DNA from: Pelosinus sp. IPA-1
GTDB taxonomy: Bacteria > Bacillota > Negativicutes > DSM-13327
Direction: 5' to 3'
DNA length: 61,310 bases
Assembly (NCBI RefSeq): GCF_030269905.1
Contig: NZ_BSVC01000016.1
Location: 1-61,310, forward strand
The notes beneath the pieces were generated by a model. It was not told the DNA's origin. It searched no databases and saw only the letters and a program-made list of their open reading frames with translations. Both the position numbers and the translations under genes were made by a program. Below, one piece after another: positions 1-9,519 of the stretch. Each line of letters starts with the position of its first letter. The stretch's first letter is position 1.

Positions 1-72
1 GCCGACCAATACCGAACCCTATTAAGATCCGGCACCAGTCTTGGCTCAACCATTACGAACCCTCTACAATAA
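1..72 (+). CDS. Possible C-terminal tail of an upstream gene (partial)
   Basis: The first frame is open from base 1 to a TAA at 70-72 and would encode 23 residues containing RSGTSLGSTITNPL. An intrinsic terminator follows about 45 bp later, as expected for the end of a transcription unit. Another frame is open to about base 84, so the assignment is weak and no function can be given. Confidence 0.3.
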   Translation, partial: ADQYRTLLRSGTSLGSTITNPLQ

Positions 73-118
73 ATAGTATGGCTTAAAACAGAAAACGAAT
101 ACCTGGAAATGATCACCT

Positions 119-166
119 TAAAAAAAGACAATCAGGACTTCGCTGAAGTATTGACTGTCTTTTTTT
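119..166 (+). terminator. Intrinsic terminator
   Basis: An A-run and GACAATCA pair with TGACTGTC around a central CTTCGCTGAAG hairpin, followed by TTTTTTT. It closes the unit that enters from the left and insulates the ABC-transporter operon. Confidence 0.8.
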
Positions 167-358
167 AGCTCTAAGTTTAACTAGAATGGATTTTATTTGT
201 TACAGGTTACATTATAATTATTTTCAGTAACCTATTCTTTTCCGCTGATTTAACTGTTCTTTCGTTCTTGCTGAAAAAATGATTTATGTTTAATCAGAAA
301 ATTGCGATAAATTAATCACAAAGTTCATTTTTCACGATAGTTATAGATGTTTTTGGGA

Positions 359-387
359 TTGTTCAATAGAAACGGTTTAGATATAAT
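359..387 (+). promoter_or_regulatory. Putative σA promoter of the ABC-transporter operon
   Basis: TTGTTC (359-364), a 17-bp spacer and a perfect TATAAT (382-387) stand 33 bp before the start codon of the binding protein. The -35 box is weak, which would suit activation by the AraC-type response regulator encoded downstream (inference). Confidence 0.5.
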
Positions 388-420
388 TTGAGTAAATAAA
401 GCTTGAATGGAGGTAATCTA

Positions 421-1461
421 ATGAGAAAACTGGTGTCTTTGGTATTTATTGTACTTCTTTCCTGTCTAATTCTTGTTGGTTGCGGTGGTGGCAATACGAA
501 AGCAACTACGGAAAAATCTGCGGCAGAAAAAACAGATAAACTCGTTATTTATTGTCCTCATCCGTTAACGTTTATCAATCCATTAGTAAGTGAGTTTGAA
601 AAACAAAGCGGCATAAAAGTAGAAGTTGTGGCGGCTGGTAGTGGTGAATTATTAAAACGGGTAGAATCGGAAAAAGCAAATCCGTTAGGTGATATTTTCT
701 GGGGTGGATCTCTTGGTACAATGAAACCGAAAGCAAATTTATTTGAGACATATACTTCCGCTAATGAAGATAAGGTACAACAGGCATTTAAGAATACGGA
801 AGGTACTTTAACTCGGTTTACGGATATTCCAAGTGTGATTATGGTAAATACAAATTTAATTGGCGATATAAAGGTTGAAGGTTATGAGGACTTACTAAAT
901 CCGAAATTGAAAGGGAAAATTGCATTTTGTGATCCAGCGAAATCATCCTCATCCTATGAACATTTAATCAATATGCTCTATGCGATGGGGAAAGGTGACC
1001 CTGAAAAAGGCTGGGATTATGTAAAAGCACTTTGTGCAAATCTAAATGGTAAATTACTTAGTGGTTCTTCGGCTGTTTATAAAGGAGTAGCTGATGGTGA
1101 ATATGCTGTCGGTTGTACCTTTGAGGAAGGTGGTGCACAATATGTTGCCGATGGTGCTCCAGTAAAGCTGGTTTATATGAAAGAAGGCGTTATTTCTAAA
1201 CCAGATGGTGTTTACATCATAAAAAATGCTAAAAATATGGAAAATGCAAAGAAATTTATTGATTTTATTACAAGTAAAGATGCGCAGACCATTATCGTAC
1301 AACAGTTACATAGACGTTCGGTCCGTACTGATGTTGAACCTCCAAAAGGCTTAATTGAAAAAACTAAAATCAATATTATAAATGATGATGAAAAAGTTGT
1401 TGTAGCAAATCAAAGACAATGGCTGGATAAATTTAAAGACATATTTACCAGCGTTAACTGA
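421..1461 (+). CDS. ABC transporter substrate-binding lipoprotein (AfuA/FbpA-type)
   Basis: The 346-residue extracytoplasmic solute-binding protein delivers ligand to the ATPase and permease that follow. It has a lipoprotein signal peptide: charged MRK, a hydrophobic stretch and the lipobox LVGC with Cys21. The ATG at 421 is chosen over an in-frame TTG at 403 because the GGAGGT at 409-414 is its ribosome-binding site. Sequence style (DKLVIYCPHP near the N-terminus, a central TFEEGG, RRSVR-D near the C-terminus) resembles the Fe3+/AfuA class of family-1 binding proteins. Some members of this class bind hexose phosphates and not iron (family knowledge). The neighbouring two-component system and HAD phosphatase favour a phosphorylated organic substrate, which is inference. 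Confidence 0.85.
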   Translation: MRKLVSLVFIVLLSCLILVGCGGGNTKATTEKSAAEKTDKLVIYCPHPLTFINPLVSEFEKQSGIKVEVVAAGSGELLKRVESEKANPLGDIFWGGSLGTMKPKANLFETYTSANEDKVQQAFKNTEGTLTRFTDIPSVIMVNTNLIGDIKVEGYEDLLNPKLKGKIAFCDPAKSSSSYEHLINMLYAMGKGDPEKGWDYVKALCANLNGKLLSGSSAVYKGVADGEYAVGCTFEEGGAQYVADGAPVKLVYMKEGVISKPDGVYIIKNAKNMENAKKFIDFITSKDAQTIIVQQLHRRSVRTDVEPPKGLIEKTKINIINDDEKVVVANQRQWLDKFKDIFTSVN

Positions 1462-1476
1462 TCTTTTCATTATTTA

Positions 1477-1515
1477 ATACAGCCCACACAATTAATTTGA
1501 TGTGGGCTGTATTTA
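1477..1515 (+). terminator. Intrinsic (leaky) terminator between binding protein and ATPase genes
   Basis: ATACAGCCCACA pairs with TGTGGGCTGTAT, followed by a short T-rich stretch. The position inside an operon suggests partial termination, giving an excess of binding protein over the membrane components, as is common for ABC importers. Confidence 0.75.
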
Positions 1516-1551
1516 TACAAAATTGTTAGAAGTTTGAACGGAGGTTTACAT

Positions 1552-2667
1552 ATGAGTGTCGCAATTCACATCGACCATGTAATCAAAAGATATGACCAAG
1601 TAACGATTATCCCCGATTTATCAGCACATATAAAAAATGGTGAGTTCTTCACTTTACTGGGGCCATCGGGTTGTGGTAAGACGACTTTACTGAGAATGAT
1701 TGCAGGTTTTAATAGTATTGAAGGCGGAAAAATTAAGTTTGATGATTTGCTGATCAACGATATTCCAACACATAAGCGCAATATTGGAATGGTATTTCAA
1801 AGTTATGCAATATTTCCTCATTTAACTGTACGAGAAAATGTAGAATATGGTTTGAAGTTACGCGGATTAGAAAAGGAAAAAATGAAAAAGAAAGTTGATA
1901 ATATTTTAAAGGTAGTAAAAATAGAAGAATATCAAGACCGCTTACCGGAACGACTTTCTGGGGGGCAACAACAGCGTGTTGCATTAGCAAGAGCAATCGT
2001 AATTCATCCAAGTGTACTCTTAATGGATGAACCCCTTTCCAATTTAGATGCAAAACTTCGAGTGGAAATGCGGAGTGCAATTCGCGATGTACAAAACCAA
2101 GTGGGAATTACCACTGTCTATGTAACTCATGATCAAGAAGAAGCATTAGCGATTTCAGATAGAATCGCAGTTATGCAAACCGGTGTAATCCAGCAAATTG
2201 GCAAACCCCAATCAATTTATACACGACCTTATAATGTATTTGTATCTACATTTATCGGACATTCTAATTTATTTATAGGCAAAATAAAAGTGGATGCAAT
2301 AAAAACATTTGTTGTATTTGGAGATGGTTATCAAATACAAATGGATAACCTAGGCTCGGTAGAAGATGGGCAAGATGTTATTATTGCTGTTAGGCCAGAA
2401 GAATTTTCTGTACAGGAAGATGGCATACAATGTAATATTAGTTCTCGGGTATTTCTGGGGAAATACGTAAATTATACTCTTACGTTTCCTCCTGAAATGT
2501 TAATTCCCAATCAATCATCAATTGAATTTTCGCAAGATTTAGGGCATGCGGAAAGGATCTTTGAGGTTGGTGATAGCATTACTCTTCGCCCGAATAAAGC
2601 AAAAATTAATGTTTTTACAGCAGATCAAACGATGAATTTAATTGAGGATGTGAAGCAGTATGAATAA
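1552..2667 (+). CDS. ABC transporter ATP-binding protein (PotA/FbpC-type)
   Basis: The 371-residue cytoplasmic ATPase energises the importer. Visible motifs are Walker A GPSGCGKTT (about residues 38-46), Q-loop FQSYAIFPH, signature LSGGQQQR, Walker B LLMDEPLSNLDA and the H-loop in VYVTHDQEEA. The roughly 130-residue extension after the nucleotide-binding domain is a TOBE-like regulatory region, as in iron and polyamine importers. The ATG at 1552 is preferred to an in-frame TTG at 1534 because ACGGAGG (1539-1545) is its ribosome-binding site. The stop codon overlaps the permease start by 8 bp, so translation is probably coupled. Confidence 0.9.
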   Translation: MSVAIHIDHVIKRYDQVTIIPDLSAHIKNGEFFTLLGPSGCGKTTLLRMIAGFNSIEGGKIKFDDLLINDIPTHKRNIGMVFQSYAIFPHLTVRENVEYGLKLRGLEKEKMKKKVDNILKVVKIEEYQDRLPERLSGGQQQRVALARAIVIHPSVLLMDEPLSNLDAKLRVEMRSAIRDVQNQVGITTVYVTHDQEEALAISDRIAVMQTGVIQQIGKPQSIYTRPYNVFVSTFIGHSNLFIGKIKVDAIKTFVVFGDGYQIQMDNLGSVEDGQDVIIAVRPEEFSVQEDGIQCNISSRVFLGKYVNYTLTFPPEMLIPNQSSIEFSQDLGHAERIFEVGDSITLRPNKAKINVFTADQTMNLIEDVKQYE

Positions 2668-4315
2668 AAAACTGCTTAGATGGGATTTTTGGACATCGGT
2701 AACTATTTTATCTGTTGTTATATTTGCACTATTTTTAATTTATCCTTTATTCTCTTTGTTTATTAGTAGTTTTCAAGATCCAGTTACAGGGTCTTTTACA
2801 ATGGAGAATTTCGCTAAATTTTTCAGAAAAAAATATTACTATCAGTCATTGATCAACAGTATGTGGGTTACTACTTGTGTTACCATACTTTCCATTATAA
2901 TTGGAATGACCCTTGCCTATTTTATGACGGCGTTCAAGGTGAAAGGTAAGTGGCTCGTTGAAGTATTTGTGATTATTTCCATGTTGTCACCACCCTTTAT
3001 AGGTGCTTATTCTTGGGTTTTATTAGGTGGGCGAAGCGGAATACTTACTCAGTTTTTCTCCGAATTATTTCAAATGGAATGGCCATCTATTTATGGGTTT
3101 AGTGGTATACTCTTGGTACTTACATTAAAACTTTACCCTTTTATTTATTTGTATGTTTCGGGTGCGCTAAAAAAGATTGATGCATCCCTAATTGAGGCGG
3201 CAGAAAGTCTAGGATGTAGTGGCATAAAAAAAATAGCAACCGTCATTATGCCGCTGTTGTTACCCACAATGCTTGCTGGTGCGTTGATGGTTTTCATGAA
3301 TGCATTAGCCGATTTTGGTACACCAATGCTTATTGGTGAGGGATTTAATGTTATGCCTGTTATGATTTATTCTGAGTTTATTAATGAAGTAGGCGGACAG
3401 GCCAATTTTGCTGCAGCCATGGCAACATTAATGGTTATTCTTACTTCAATCATTTTCTTATTGCAAAAATACGTTGTCAATCGAAAATCGTTTACAATGA
3501 GCTCTCTTAGACCTATGCAGGCGAAACAATTGCCAGGATTAAAAAATATTGTTATGCATATAGGCATTTATTTATTAGTGTTTGTATCGATGATTCCACA
3601 ATTTACTGTCATGTATACGTCATTTTTAAAAACAAACGGACAAATTTTTGTGCCAGGTTTTTCTTTAAATAGTTATGTTACCGTTTTTAAGAATTTGACT
3701 TTAGCAATTACCAATACTTATGTTTATTCCTTTATTGCAATTTTGATCATTGTCATACTTGGTATGCTTGTAGCTTATATTACGACACGGAGAAAAAGCT
3801 GGCTTACAGATATTATTGATACAATGACCATGTTTCCTTACATTATTCCTGGGTCAGTGCTTGGGATAACCTTACTTCTGGCATTTAATGAAGATCCGTT
3901 GATCTTATCTGGTACAGCAATGATTATTATTGTTTCTTTAGTAATTCGGCGTTTACCATATACCTTGCGTTCAAGCTCAGCAATTTTGTATCAAATCAGC
4001 CCCAGTGTTGAAGAGGCATCGATTAGCCTTGGTGCGTCACCACTGCGGACTTTCTTTAAAATAACGGCGGTAATGATGATACCGGGTGTATTATCGGGAG
4101 CCATCCTAAGTTGGATTACTTGTATTAATGAATTGAGTTCATCGGTAATTTTGTACACTGGTGGAACAAAAACAATGTCAGTTGCCATTTATACAGAAGT
4201 AATTCGTGCAAGCTATGGTACTGCGGCGGCACTTTCTACAATATTGACGCTGACAACAGTTTTTGCATTGCTTTTATTTTTTAAGGTTTCCGGCAGTAAG
4301 GATATTAGTTTATAA
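2660..4315 (+). CDS. ABC transporter permease, fused double-domain (FbpB/ThiP-type)
   Basis: The 551-residue inner-membrane permease consists of two homologous halves, each with about six membrane segments, as in FbpB and ThiP. The two EAA loops that contact the ATPase are visible: EAAESLGCSGIKKI in the first half (about residue 180) and EEASISLGASPLRT in the second (about residue 450). The fusion means one polypeptide forms the whole channel with an ATPase dimer. It overlaps the ATPase gene by 8 bp and is followed after 51 bp by the sensor kinase. Substrate not determinable from sequence alone. Confidence 0.88.
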   Translation: MNKKLLRWDFWTSVTILSVVIFALFLIYPLFSLFISSFQDPVTGSFTMENFAKFFRKKYYYQSLINSMWVTTCVTILSIIIGMTLAYFMTAFKVKGKWLVEVFVIISMLSPPFIGAYSWVLLGGRSGILTQFFSELFQMEWPSIYGFSGILLVLTLKLYPFIYLYVSGALKKIDASLIEAAESLGCSGIKKIATVIMPLLLPTMLAGALMVFMNALADFGTPMLIGEGFNVMPVMIYSEFINEVGGQANFAAAMATLMVILTSIIFLLQKYVVNRKSFTMSSLRPMQAKQLPGLKNIVMHIGIYLLVFVSMIPQFTVMYTSFLKTNGQIFVPGFSLNSYVTVFKNLTLAITNTYVYSFIAILIIVILGMLVAYITTRRKSWLTDIIDTMTMFPYIIPGSVLGITLLLAFNEDPLILSGTAMIIIVSLVIRRLPYTLRSSSAILYQISPSVEEASISLGASPLRTFFKITAVMMIPGVLSGAILSWITCINELSSSVILYTGGTKTMSVAIYTEVIRASYGTAAALSTILTLTTVFALLLFFKVSGSKDISL

Positions 4316-4366
4316 TGGAGTAAGAGACACTGTCATTGCAGTAGTTAGCAAAATCGGGGTGAGAAT

Positions 4367-6067
4367 ATGAGTGTAAAAGTTAACCAATTAAAGGATGAGC
4401 TACGGAGAACTTTTACCCTATATGCACTTATCCCGACTTTTATTATTGCCATTTTTGTTTTTGTACTTGGCTTTGCTTATTGGAATATCAATGTACTTGA
4501 ACGCAATCAAAGTAAGCTCAATGTTGCTTGCGAAATGATGAGTACAATTATTTCTGGTTATATGGAAAAAGCTAACGACATTGCAGCAACTTGTGATATT
4601 AATAAGTTGCATGATAATAAAAATGCAAGGGTAGAAATGTATGAAAAGTTTTATCAATCAACGAATAACATAGGTGTACATACCGACTTTTATCTTTATG
4701 ATGAGGGGATGAATCGGTTAATCTCTAATCAAAAACAGGATCCGGAATTTGTTGAACTTGCAAGAAGTGCAAATTGGGGGATTATAGGGCAAATCCAAAG
4801 AAGGCCGTCAGTTCCAATTTTTACTTTCGTTCGTTCTATTGCTAGTTTCGGTCCGCAAATGGATCTCGTTATTGGCAAAGCAATACTCGAAAAAGGTAAA
4901 ATCTCTGGTTATGTACTGTTTGTTGTGCCGGCAGCACAACTAGTAAGCGCCGTGGCAAACCCCTATGTCCATATTATTGTAAAAGACGGTTATGATTATA
5001 TGCCAATTTGTACAGATGAGTTTTTTTATACTGCAATGAATAAAATGAAAATAGAGTTTAAAAATGCAGATGGTTATTTTTCATTGGCAGATAGGAAGTA
5101 TTATATTAGCAGAAGAGAAATTCTAAATGGTGAGTTAACAGTATTTTCATTGACTTCTGTTGGTGGTATTATCAATCAATTGACGAATGCATTGATGATT
5201 CTTATTGGCGTATTATTCATATTATCCCTGTCCATCGTAATCAGTGTGAAAAAGCAAGCTGAGGAAAAGACAAAAATGATCGATCAACTTGTCGAGGCAT
5301 TTTCAGCTGTGAAAGATGGTAATCTTGATATGCGTCTAACTATTAATACGAATAACGAGTTTCAAATTATCGGTGAAGCTTATAATATAATGCTTTCCAG
5401 CTTAAAAGAGCTCATGCAAACCAACCATGAAAAGGCCAGGGCAACGGTTATTTCAGAGATTAAACAGCTTGAGTCCCAATTTAATCCTCACTTTTTATTT
5501 AATACCTTAGAAAATGTAAAATTCATGATTAAATTAGATCCTGTTGCAGCCAATAAAATGATTGTATCCTTATCTAATTTACTGCGCTACAGCATCAATA
5601 ACAATAGCAGTGAAGTTACAATCAAAGAGGATATGGAATACACGCAAAATTATCTCGATATTCAGAAATATCGATTTGGTCAGCGTCTAAATTATATTCT
5701 TGATATACCAGAAGAAATTAATAATTGTATTATTCCTAAGCTAATTATTCAACCCATTATTGAAAATGCTGTAAAATATGGTTTTCGTGCCTGTCATCAT
5801 ATGCTTGTAGAAATTAAAATTAGCATTACCCTGAATCAGCTTGCAATTATTATTGCTAATAATGGTACGGAAATTGATGAGCAATCTCTTTATGAAATTC
5901 GCGAAATGCTATCATCTACGTCAAATTGCTCACAACATACAGGACTTTATAATGTCAATCGACGGATTCAGTTGATGTATGGTGAGTCTTATGGATTGGA
6001 AATTATGAGTAAGCGTCATGAAGGGACTACTGTAAAAATTATTTTGCCAATTCATAAGAAACAGTAA
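4367..6067 (+). CDS. Sensor histidine kinase, LytS/YesM family
   Basis: This 566-residue membrane kinase has a first membrane helix at about residues 19-40, an extracytoplasmic sensor domain to about 270, a second helix (LMILIGVLFILSLSIVISV), a HAMP linker, and the His_kinase block QFNPHFLFNTLENVKF with the phospho-acceptor His near residue 375. A HATPase_c domain follows (N-box IIQPIIENAVKYGF). GGGGTGAG precedes the ATG. It is encoded directly after the importer permease and 15 bp before its AraC-type partner. The usual arrangement is a kinase that senses the imported compound, or its liganded binding protein, and controls the importer genes. Confidence 0.9.
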   Translation: MSVKVNQLKDELRRTFTLYALIPTFIIAIFVFVLGFAYWNINVLERNQSKLNVACEMMSTIISGYMEKANDIAATCDINKLHDNKNARVEMYEKFYQSTNNIGVHTDFYLYDEGMNRLISNQKQDPEFVELARSANWGIIGQIQRRPSVPIFTFVRSIASFGPQMDLVIGKAILEKGKISGYVLFVVPAAQLVSAVANPYVHIIVKDGYDYMPICTDEFFYTAMNKMKIEFKNADGYFSLADRKYYISRREILNGELTVFSLTSVGGIINQLTNALMILIGVLFILSLSIVISVKKQAEEKTKMIDQLVEAFSAVKDGNLDMRLTINTNNEFQIIGEAYNIMLSSLKELMQTNHEKARATVISEIKQLESQFNPHFLFNTLENVKFMIKLDPVAANKMIVSLSNLLRYSINNNSSEVTIKEDMEYTQNYLDIQKYRFGQRLNYILDIPEEINNCIIPKLIIQPIIENAVKYGFRACHHMLVEIKISITLNQLAIIIANNGTEIDEQSLYEIREMLSSTSNCSQHTGLYNVNRRIQLMYGESYGLEIMSKRHEGTTVKIILPIHKKQ

Positions 6068-6082
6068 AAGGAGTAAAACGAT

Positions 6083-6889
6083 ATGCTCAAAGTCTTGATT
6101 GTTGAAGATGAAGAAATTATACGCAGAGGACTCGTTTACACCATTGACTGGCTGAGTATGAATTGTACGGTGGTGGGGGCAGCAGAGAATGGCAAAGAAG
6201 GACTTGCGATGCTAAAGCGATATGAAACAGATCTAGTTATTGCAGATATTATTATGCCGGAAATGAATGGTATTGAGATGCTTGAAGCAGCACAAAGTCT
6301 AGAGATTAAGCCATTTAGAAGTATCATTTTAACGAGCTACTCTAATTTCGACTATGCACGTAAGGCATTGCATCTGCAGGTAGCAGATTATTTGCTTAAA
6401 CCTGTAGATGAAGACGAACTTAAAAATACAATTAATAGAATAAGGGGAAGTCTGGAAGAAAATAAAGCATACTCGAATATTGTTGCCCTTACCAAAAAGA
6501 GAGACATTGGTAAGCTTGTAGATTGGGATGTATATTTGAACAAAGATACCCTGAAAAATAGCTATGTTGCGCAAACCTTATACAAAATTCGGGATCAGTA
6601 TAATGAAAAAATTAGTATTGAATCGATTGCTGAGGAGTTTGATGTGAGCGCAAGCTATCTAAGTCGTAAGTTTAAAGAAGCAACGGGACAAACTTTTTTA
6701 GAATTATTGACACGTTACCGTATTCAGAAAGCTATTGGTTTATTGAAAAAGGGGACTTATCGGGTGTATGAGGTTTCTGATTTGATCGGTTTTAGTGATT
6801 ATAAGCATTTTTGCGTAGTATTTAAGAAATATACAAAAACATCTCCTACGGAATTTGTTAAACATATCGGCTGTATTATACATAAATAA
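6083..6889 (+). CDS. Response regulator with AraC-type DNA-binding domain (YesN family)
   Basis: The 268-residue cytoplasmic regulator has a receiver domain at residues 1-120, with acidic pocket EDE (about 8-10), phospho-acceptor Asp55 in VIADIIMP and conserved Lys106 in LLKPVD. The C-terminal HTH_18 domain occupies about 165-262, with IAEEFDVSASYLSRKFKEATG as first helix-turn-helix and DLIGFSDYKHFCVVFKKY as second. It is short for YesN proteins, which often carry a long middle linker. AAAGGAG precedes the ATG. It is the cognate regulator of the preceding kinase. Confidence 0.9.
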   Translation: MLKVLIVEDEEIIRRGLVYTIDWLSMNCTVVGAAENGKEGLAMLKRYETDLVIADIIMPEMNGIEMLEAAQSLEIKPFRSIILTSYSNFDYARKALHLQVADYLLKPVDEDELKNTINRIRGSLEENKAYSNIVALTKKRDIGKLVDWDVYLNKDTLKNSYVAQTLYKIRDQYNEKISIESIAEEFDVSASYLSRKFKEATGQTFLELLTRYRIQKAIGLLKKGTYRVYEVSDLIGFSDYKHFCVVFKKYTKTSPTEFVKHIGCIIHK

Positions 6890-6906
6890 TGAAAGGAGCT
6901 TGAGTT

Positions 6907-7725
6907 GTGAAACCATATCAGGACTTTATCCTTATTACAGATTTAGATGGGACACTTGCAAATAGTGAACATAAAGTTTCACTTAAAAATATGGAGGCAA
7001 TTGCTCATTTTGTCGCACAAGGCGGATATTTTGCGGTAGCTACTGGACGTACACAAAAAAATGTTGTGCCTTATATAACTGGGCTTGAAATTAATGCACC
7101 GTGTATTCTTTATAATGGCGGCGCACTGTTTTCCTGGCAGGAGCAATGCTTTCTTCAAACAAAGCATATTGAAAGCATTGATTTAGCTGATTACCTGAGA
7201 CAATTAATGGTATTATTTCCACAAATGTGTATTGAAGTTTTTACCGAAGAGCAACTATATGTAATTACTGATCCTAATAATATTGATGAGCATATGGAAC
7301 GAGAAAAACAAGAGTTCGTTTATGCTAAAATTAGTGATATATTAGAAAAAACTTGGATTAAAGTTATTCTTTGTGACAGTCACGAAAATTTACTTGCTAG
7401 CCGAAATTTATTAGCAGTATTTCACCTAGAGAATAAAACAAATAACTTTTTTTCTGCAGTTACCTATTTAGAAATAGTAGGCAAGCATGTTTCTAAAGGA
7501 AATATGCTGGGTGAATTGCTGAATATGGAAGAGTTCCGCCTTAAGAAAGTGATTGCAGCAGGTGACTTTCAAAATGATATTGAAATGTTACGGCTTGCTC
7601 ATTGTGGAGTTGCACCAGCTAATGCACAAGAAGATGTAAAAAGGGTTGCAGATGTTATTGCAGTAAGTAATGATGATGATTTAATGCATGATATCATATA
7701 TCGTATCGTACCAACACTGTTGTAG
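6907..7725 (+). CDS. HAD-superfamily (Cof-type) phosphatase
   Basis: The 272-residue soluble HAD hydrolase has motif I DLDGTLANS (nucleophile Asp near residue 12), an ATGR region for motif II, a C2-type cap, a Lys in EIVGKHVSKG and motif IV GDFQNDIEM. Cof-type enzymes dephosphorylate sugar phosphates and related metabolites. The GTG start at 6907 is supported by AAAGGAG at 6892-6898. As the last gene of the importer and two-component unit it may dephosphorylate the imported substrate; that link is inference from position. Confidence 0.85.
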   Translation: MKPYQDFILITDLDGTLANSEHKVSLKNMEAIAHFVAQGGYFAVATGRTQKNVVPYITGLEINAPCILYNGGALFSWQEQCFLQTKHIESIDLADYLRQLMVLFPQMCIEVFTEEQLYVITDPNNIDEHMEREKQEFVYAKISDILEKTWIKVILCDSHENLLASRNLLAVFHLENKTNNFFSAVTYLEIVGKHVSKGNMLGELLNMEEFRLKKVIAAGDFQNDIEMLRLAHCGVAPANAQEDVKRVADVIAVSNDDDLMHDIIYRIVPTLL

Positions 7726-7748
7726 AAATGAGACAAATACTGTACCCG

Positions 7749-7790
7749 AACTCCTGCAGGGCATCCAGCCTTGCAGGAGTTTGTATATAG
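7749..7790 (+). terminator. Intrinsic terminator after the importer operon
   Basis: AACTCCTGCA pairs with TGCAGGAGTT around a GC-rich loop. The T-tract is short (TTTGTATAT) and overlaps the -35 of the next promoter. Confidence 0.65.
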
Positions 7791-7809
7791 ATGGTAAATT
7801 AAGTATAAT
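7781..7809 (+). promoter_or_regulatory. Putative σA promoter of the TyrR-like gene
   Basis: TTGTAT (7781-7786), a 17-bp spacer and a perfect TATAAT (7804-7809) lie about 140 bp before the start codon. The long leader between them shows no clear ORF or riboswitch motif. Confidence 0.5.
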
Positions 7810-7947
7810 AACAGATTTTTTTTATCAAAAGGGAATGCGTACTAATTCAAACTTAGAAAAGGATTGTAAAAATGTTGTAGATATATACCTGAAAATATAG
7901 AGCTCTAATCAAATCGGTTTTTGATCTGCAAAGAAGGAGTGGTAAAT

Positions 7948-9501
7948 TTGCGTTTACGTATGCCTTGTATTGATCGTGTGGGGTTAGTTCGCGACATTAG
8001 TATGATTCTAGAGCAACGTAATATTAATATTGTTACCATCGAAGTAGAGCAGGAAGCTATATTTCTAGAGTGTCAGGCTGTGTCACAAAATAAGGAAGGG
8101 GAATTAATTCAGGCATTATGTGGCGTAGCGGGCGTACATAGAGTGGAGAAAACTAGATTTATGCCCTCAAAGGAACGGGCCGAGCAGCTTGATGCGGTAT
8201 TGACCTCAGTCAACGATGGAATTTTGGTTGTCAATTGTGACGGTGTTATTATCCAATGTAATACCGCAGCAGTCCGAATTTTGAACATGCCAATGGAGCA
8301 GATGCTAGGACAAACCTTAGGGGACAATCTCTCATGGAATTTGCTAGTGTCGGAGACATTAGCAACTGGGTGCTCTTATCGGGATCGGGAAATATTTGTT
8401 GAATGCATTGGCAGCTATTGCGTAATTAGTACCATTCCTCTGCAAGGGAATAGCAATGAGGTTATTGGGGTTGTAACAGTGCTGCGAGACATTAGAGATG
8501 TAAGGAATTTAGTGCAAAAGATGACTGCTTCTCTCCCTGTAGATTTTGGAGATATTGCGTGTATTAGTTCGGTAATGCAAGAATTGATAGCTCAATCTCG
8601 CAGGTACGCGTTAAGTGACTCTACCGTGTTAATTCGTGGAGAGACGGGGACAGGCAAGGAACTTTTCGCTAGGGCACTGCATAATGGATCCATGCGAGCT
8701 CATGGTACTTTCTTACCGATTAACTGCGCAGCGATTCCGGAGACGTTAATGGAAAGCGAACTCTTTGGGTATGAGGAAGGAGCTTTTACGGGAGCAGTCA
8801 AAGGAGGAAAGCCAGGGCTGTTCGAGCTGTCCAATGGTGGCACGCTTTTTCTTGATGAGATAGGAGAAATGTCGGTGCACTTACAGGTTAAACTTCTGCG
8901 AGTTCTCCAGGAGCGGCGCGTTAGACGGTTAGGTAGCTCACGAGAACTGGTGGTAGACGTACGGGTTATTACTGCTACCAACCGCAACTTAGAAGATATG
9001 GTGGCGCGAGGAACATTTCGGGAAGATTTATATTATCGTTTAAATGTCATTCCCCTTCTCTTGCCGCCACTGCGAGAACGACCAGAGGATATTACGATCC
9101 TTGCGGAGTATTTTTTAGGGCGATTTGCGGATAAAATGCGTCGTCCGGTTAATGCCTTTACTACTGGAGCCATGCAATGTTTACAAAGGTACGATTGGCC
9201 TGGTAACGTCCGTGAGCTAGAAAATGTTATCGAACGAGCTGTGAATTTGGTAGATGGTCCCCAAATTCGAGCTGAGCATATCTTTTTAGGACGGCGAACG
9301 CCAATGAGTGTAAAAAACTCTTCAACAGCACAGTGTGAAAACTATCAGACGATGAAAGAACGTTTGGCTGAGACGGAACGACTTATTTTGAAAGAAACGT
9401 TGGAGCGTTATCATTCTTCCAGGCGAGTAGGTACAGTTTTAGATTTATCTCATACGGCAGTATTGAAAAAAATGCGTAAATATGGATTGTTACCAGAATG
9501 A
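7948..9501 (+). CDS. tyrR: TyrR-like σ54-dependent transcriptional activator (ACT-PAS-AAA+-HTH)
   Basis: The 517-residue regulator has an ACT domain at the extreme N-terminus (LRLRMPCIDRVGLVRDI, very like TyrR), a PAS domain at about 75-185, an AAA+ σ54-interaction domain (Walker A GETGTGKE, GAFTGA loop, Walker B GGTLFLDEIG) and a TyrR/Fis-type C-terminal helix-turn-helix ending VLKKMRKYGLLPE. The TTG at 7948 is chosen because GAAGGAG precedes it and the ACT domain begins exactly there. E. coli TyrR lacks a working GAFTGA loop and acts on σ70 (family knowledge), whereas here the loop is intact. It stands directly before tyrosine phenol-lyase, whose promoter is of σ54 type, so it is the likely aromatic-amino-acid-responsive activator. 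Confidence 0.85.
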   Translation: MRLRMPCIDRVGLVRDISMILEQRNINIVTIEVEQEAIFLECQAVSQNKEGELIQALCGVAGVHRVEKTRFMPSKERAEQLDAVLTSVNDGILVVNCDGVIIQCNTAAVRILNMPMEQMLGQTLGDNLSWNLLVSETLATGCSYRDREIFVECIGSYCVISTIPLQGNSNEVIGVVTVLRDIRDVRNLVQKMTASLPVDFGDIACISSVMQELIAQSRRYALSDSTVLIRGETGTGKELFARALHNGSMRAHGTFLPINCAAIPETLMESELFGYEEGAFTGAVKGGKPGLFELSNGGTLFLDEIGEMSVHLQVKLLRVLQERRVRRLGSSRELVVDVRVITATNRNLEDMVARGTFREDLYYRLNVIPLLLPPLRERPEDITILAEYFLGRFADKMRRPVNAFTTGAMQCLQRYDWPGNVRELENVIERAVNLVDGPQIRAEHIFLGRRTPMSVKNSSTAQCENYQTMKERLAETERLILKETLERYHSSRRVGTVLDLSHTAVLKKMRKYGLLPE

Positions 9502-9519
9502 AAAATAAAACCATAATTT

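Noticed and set aside
7688-7900. 70-codon open frame across the end of the HAD gene
   Set aside because: It overlaps the HAD gene, runs through a terminator and a promoter, and has no ribosome-binding site.
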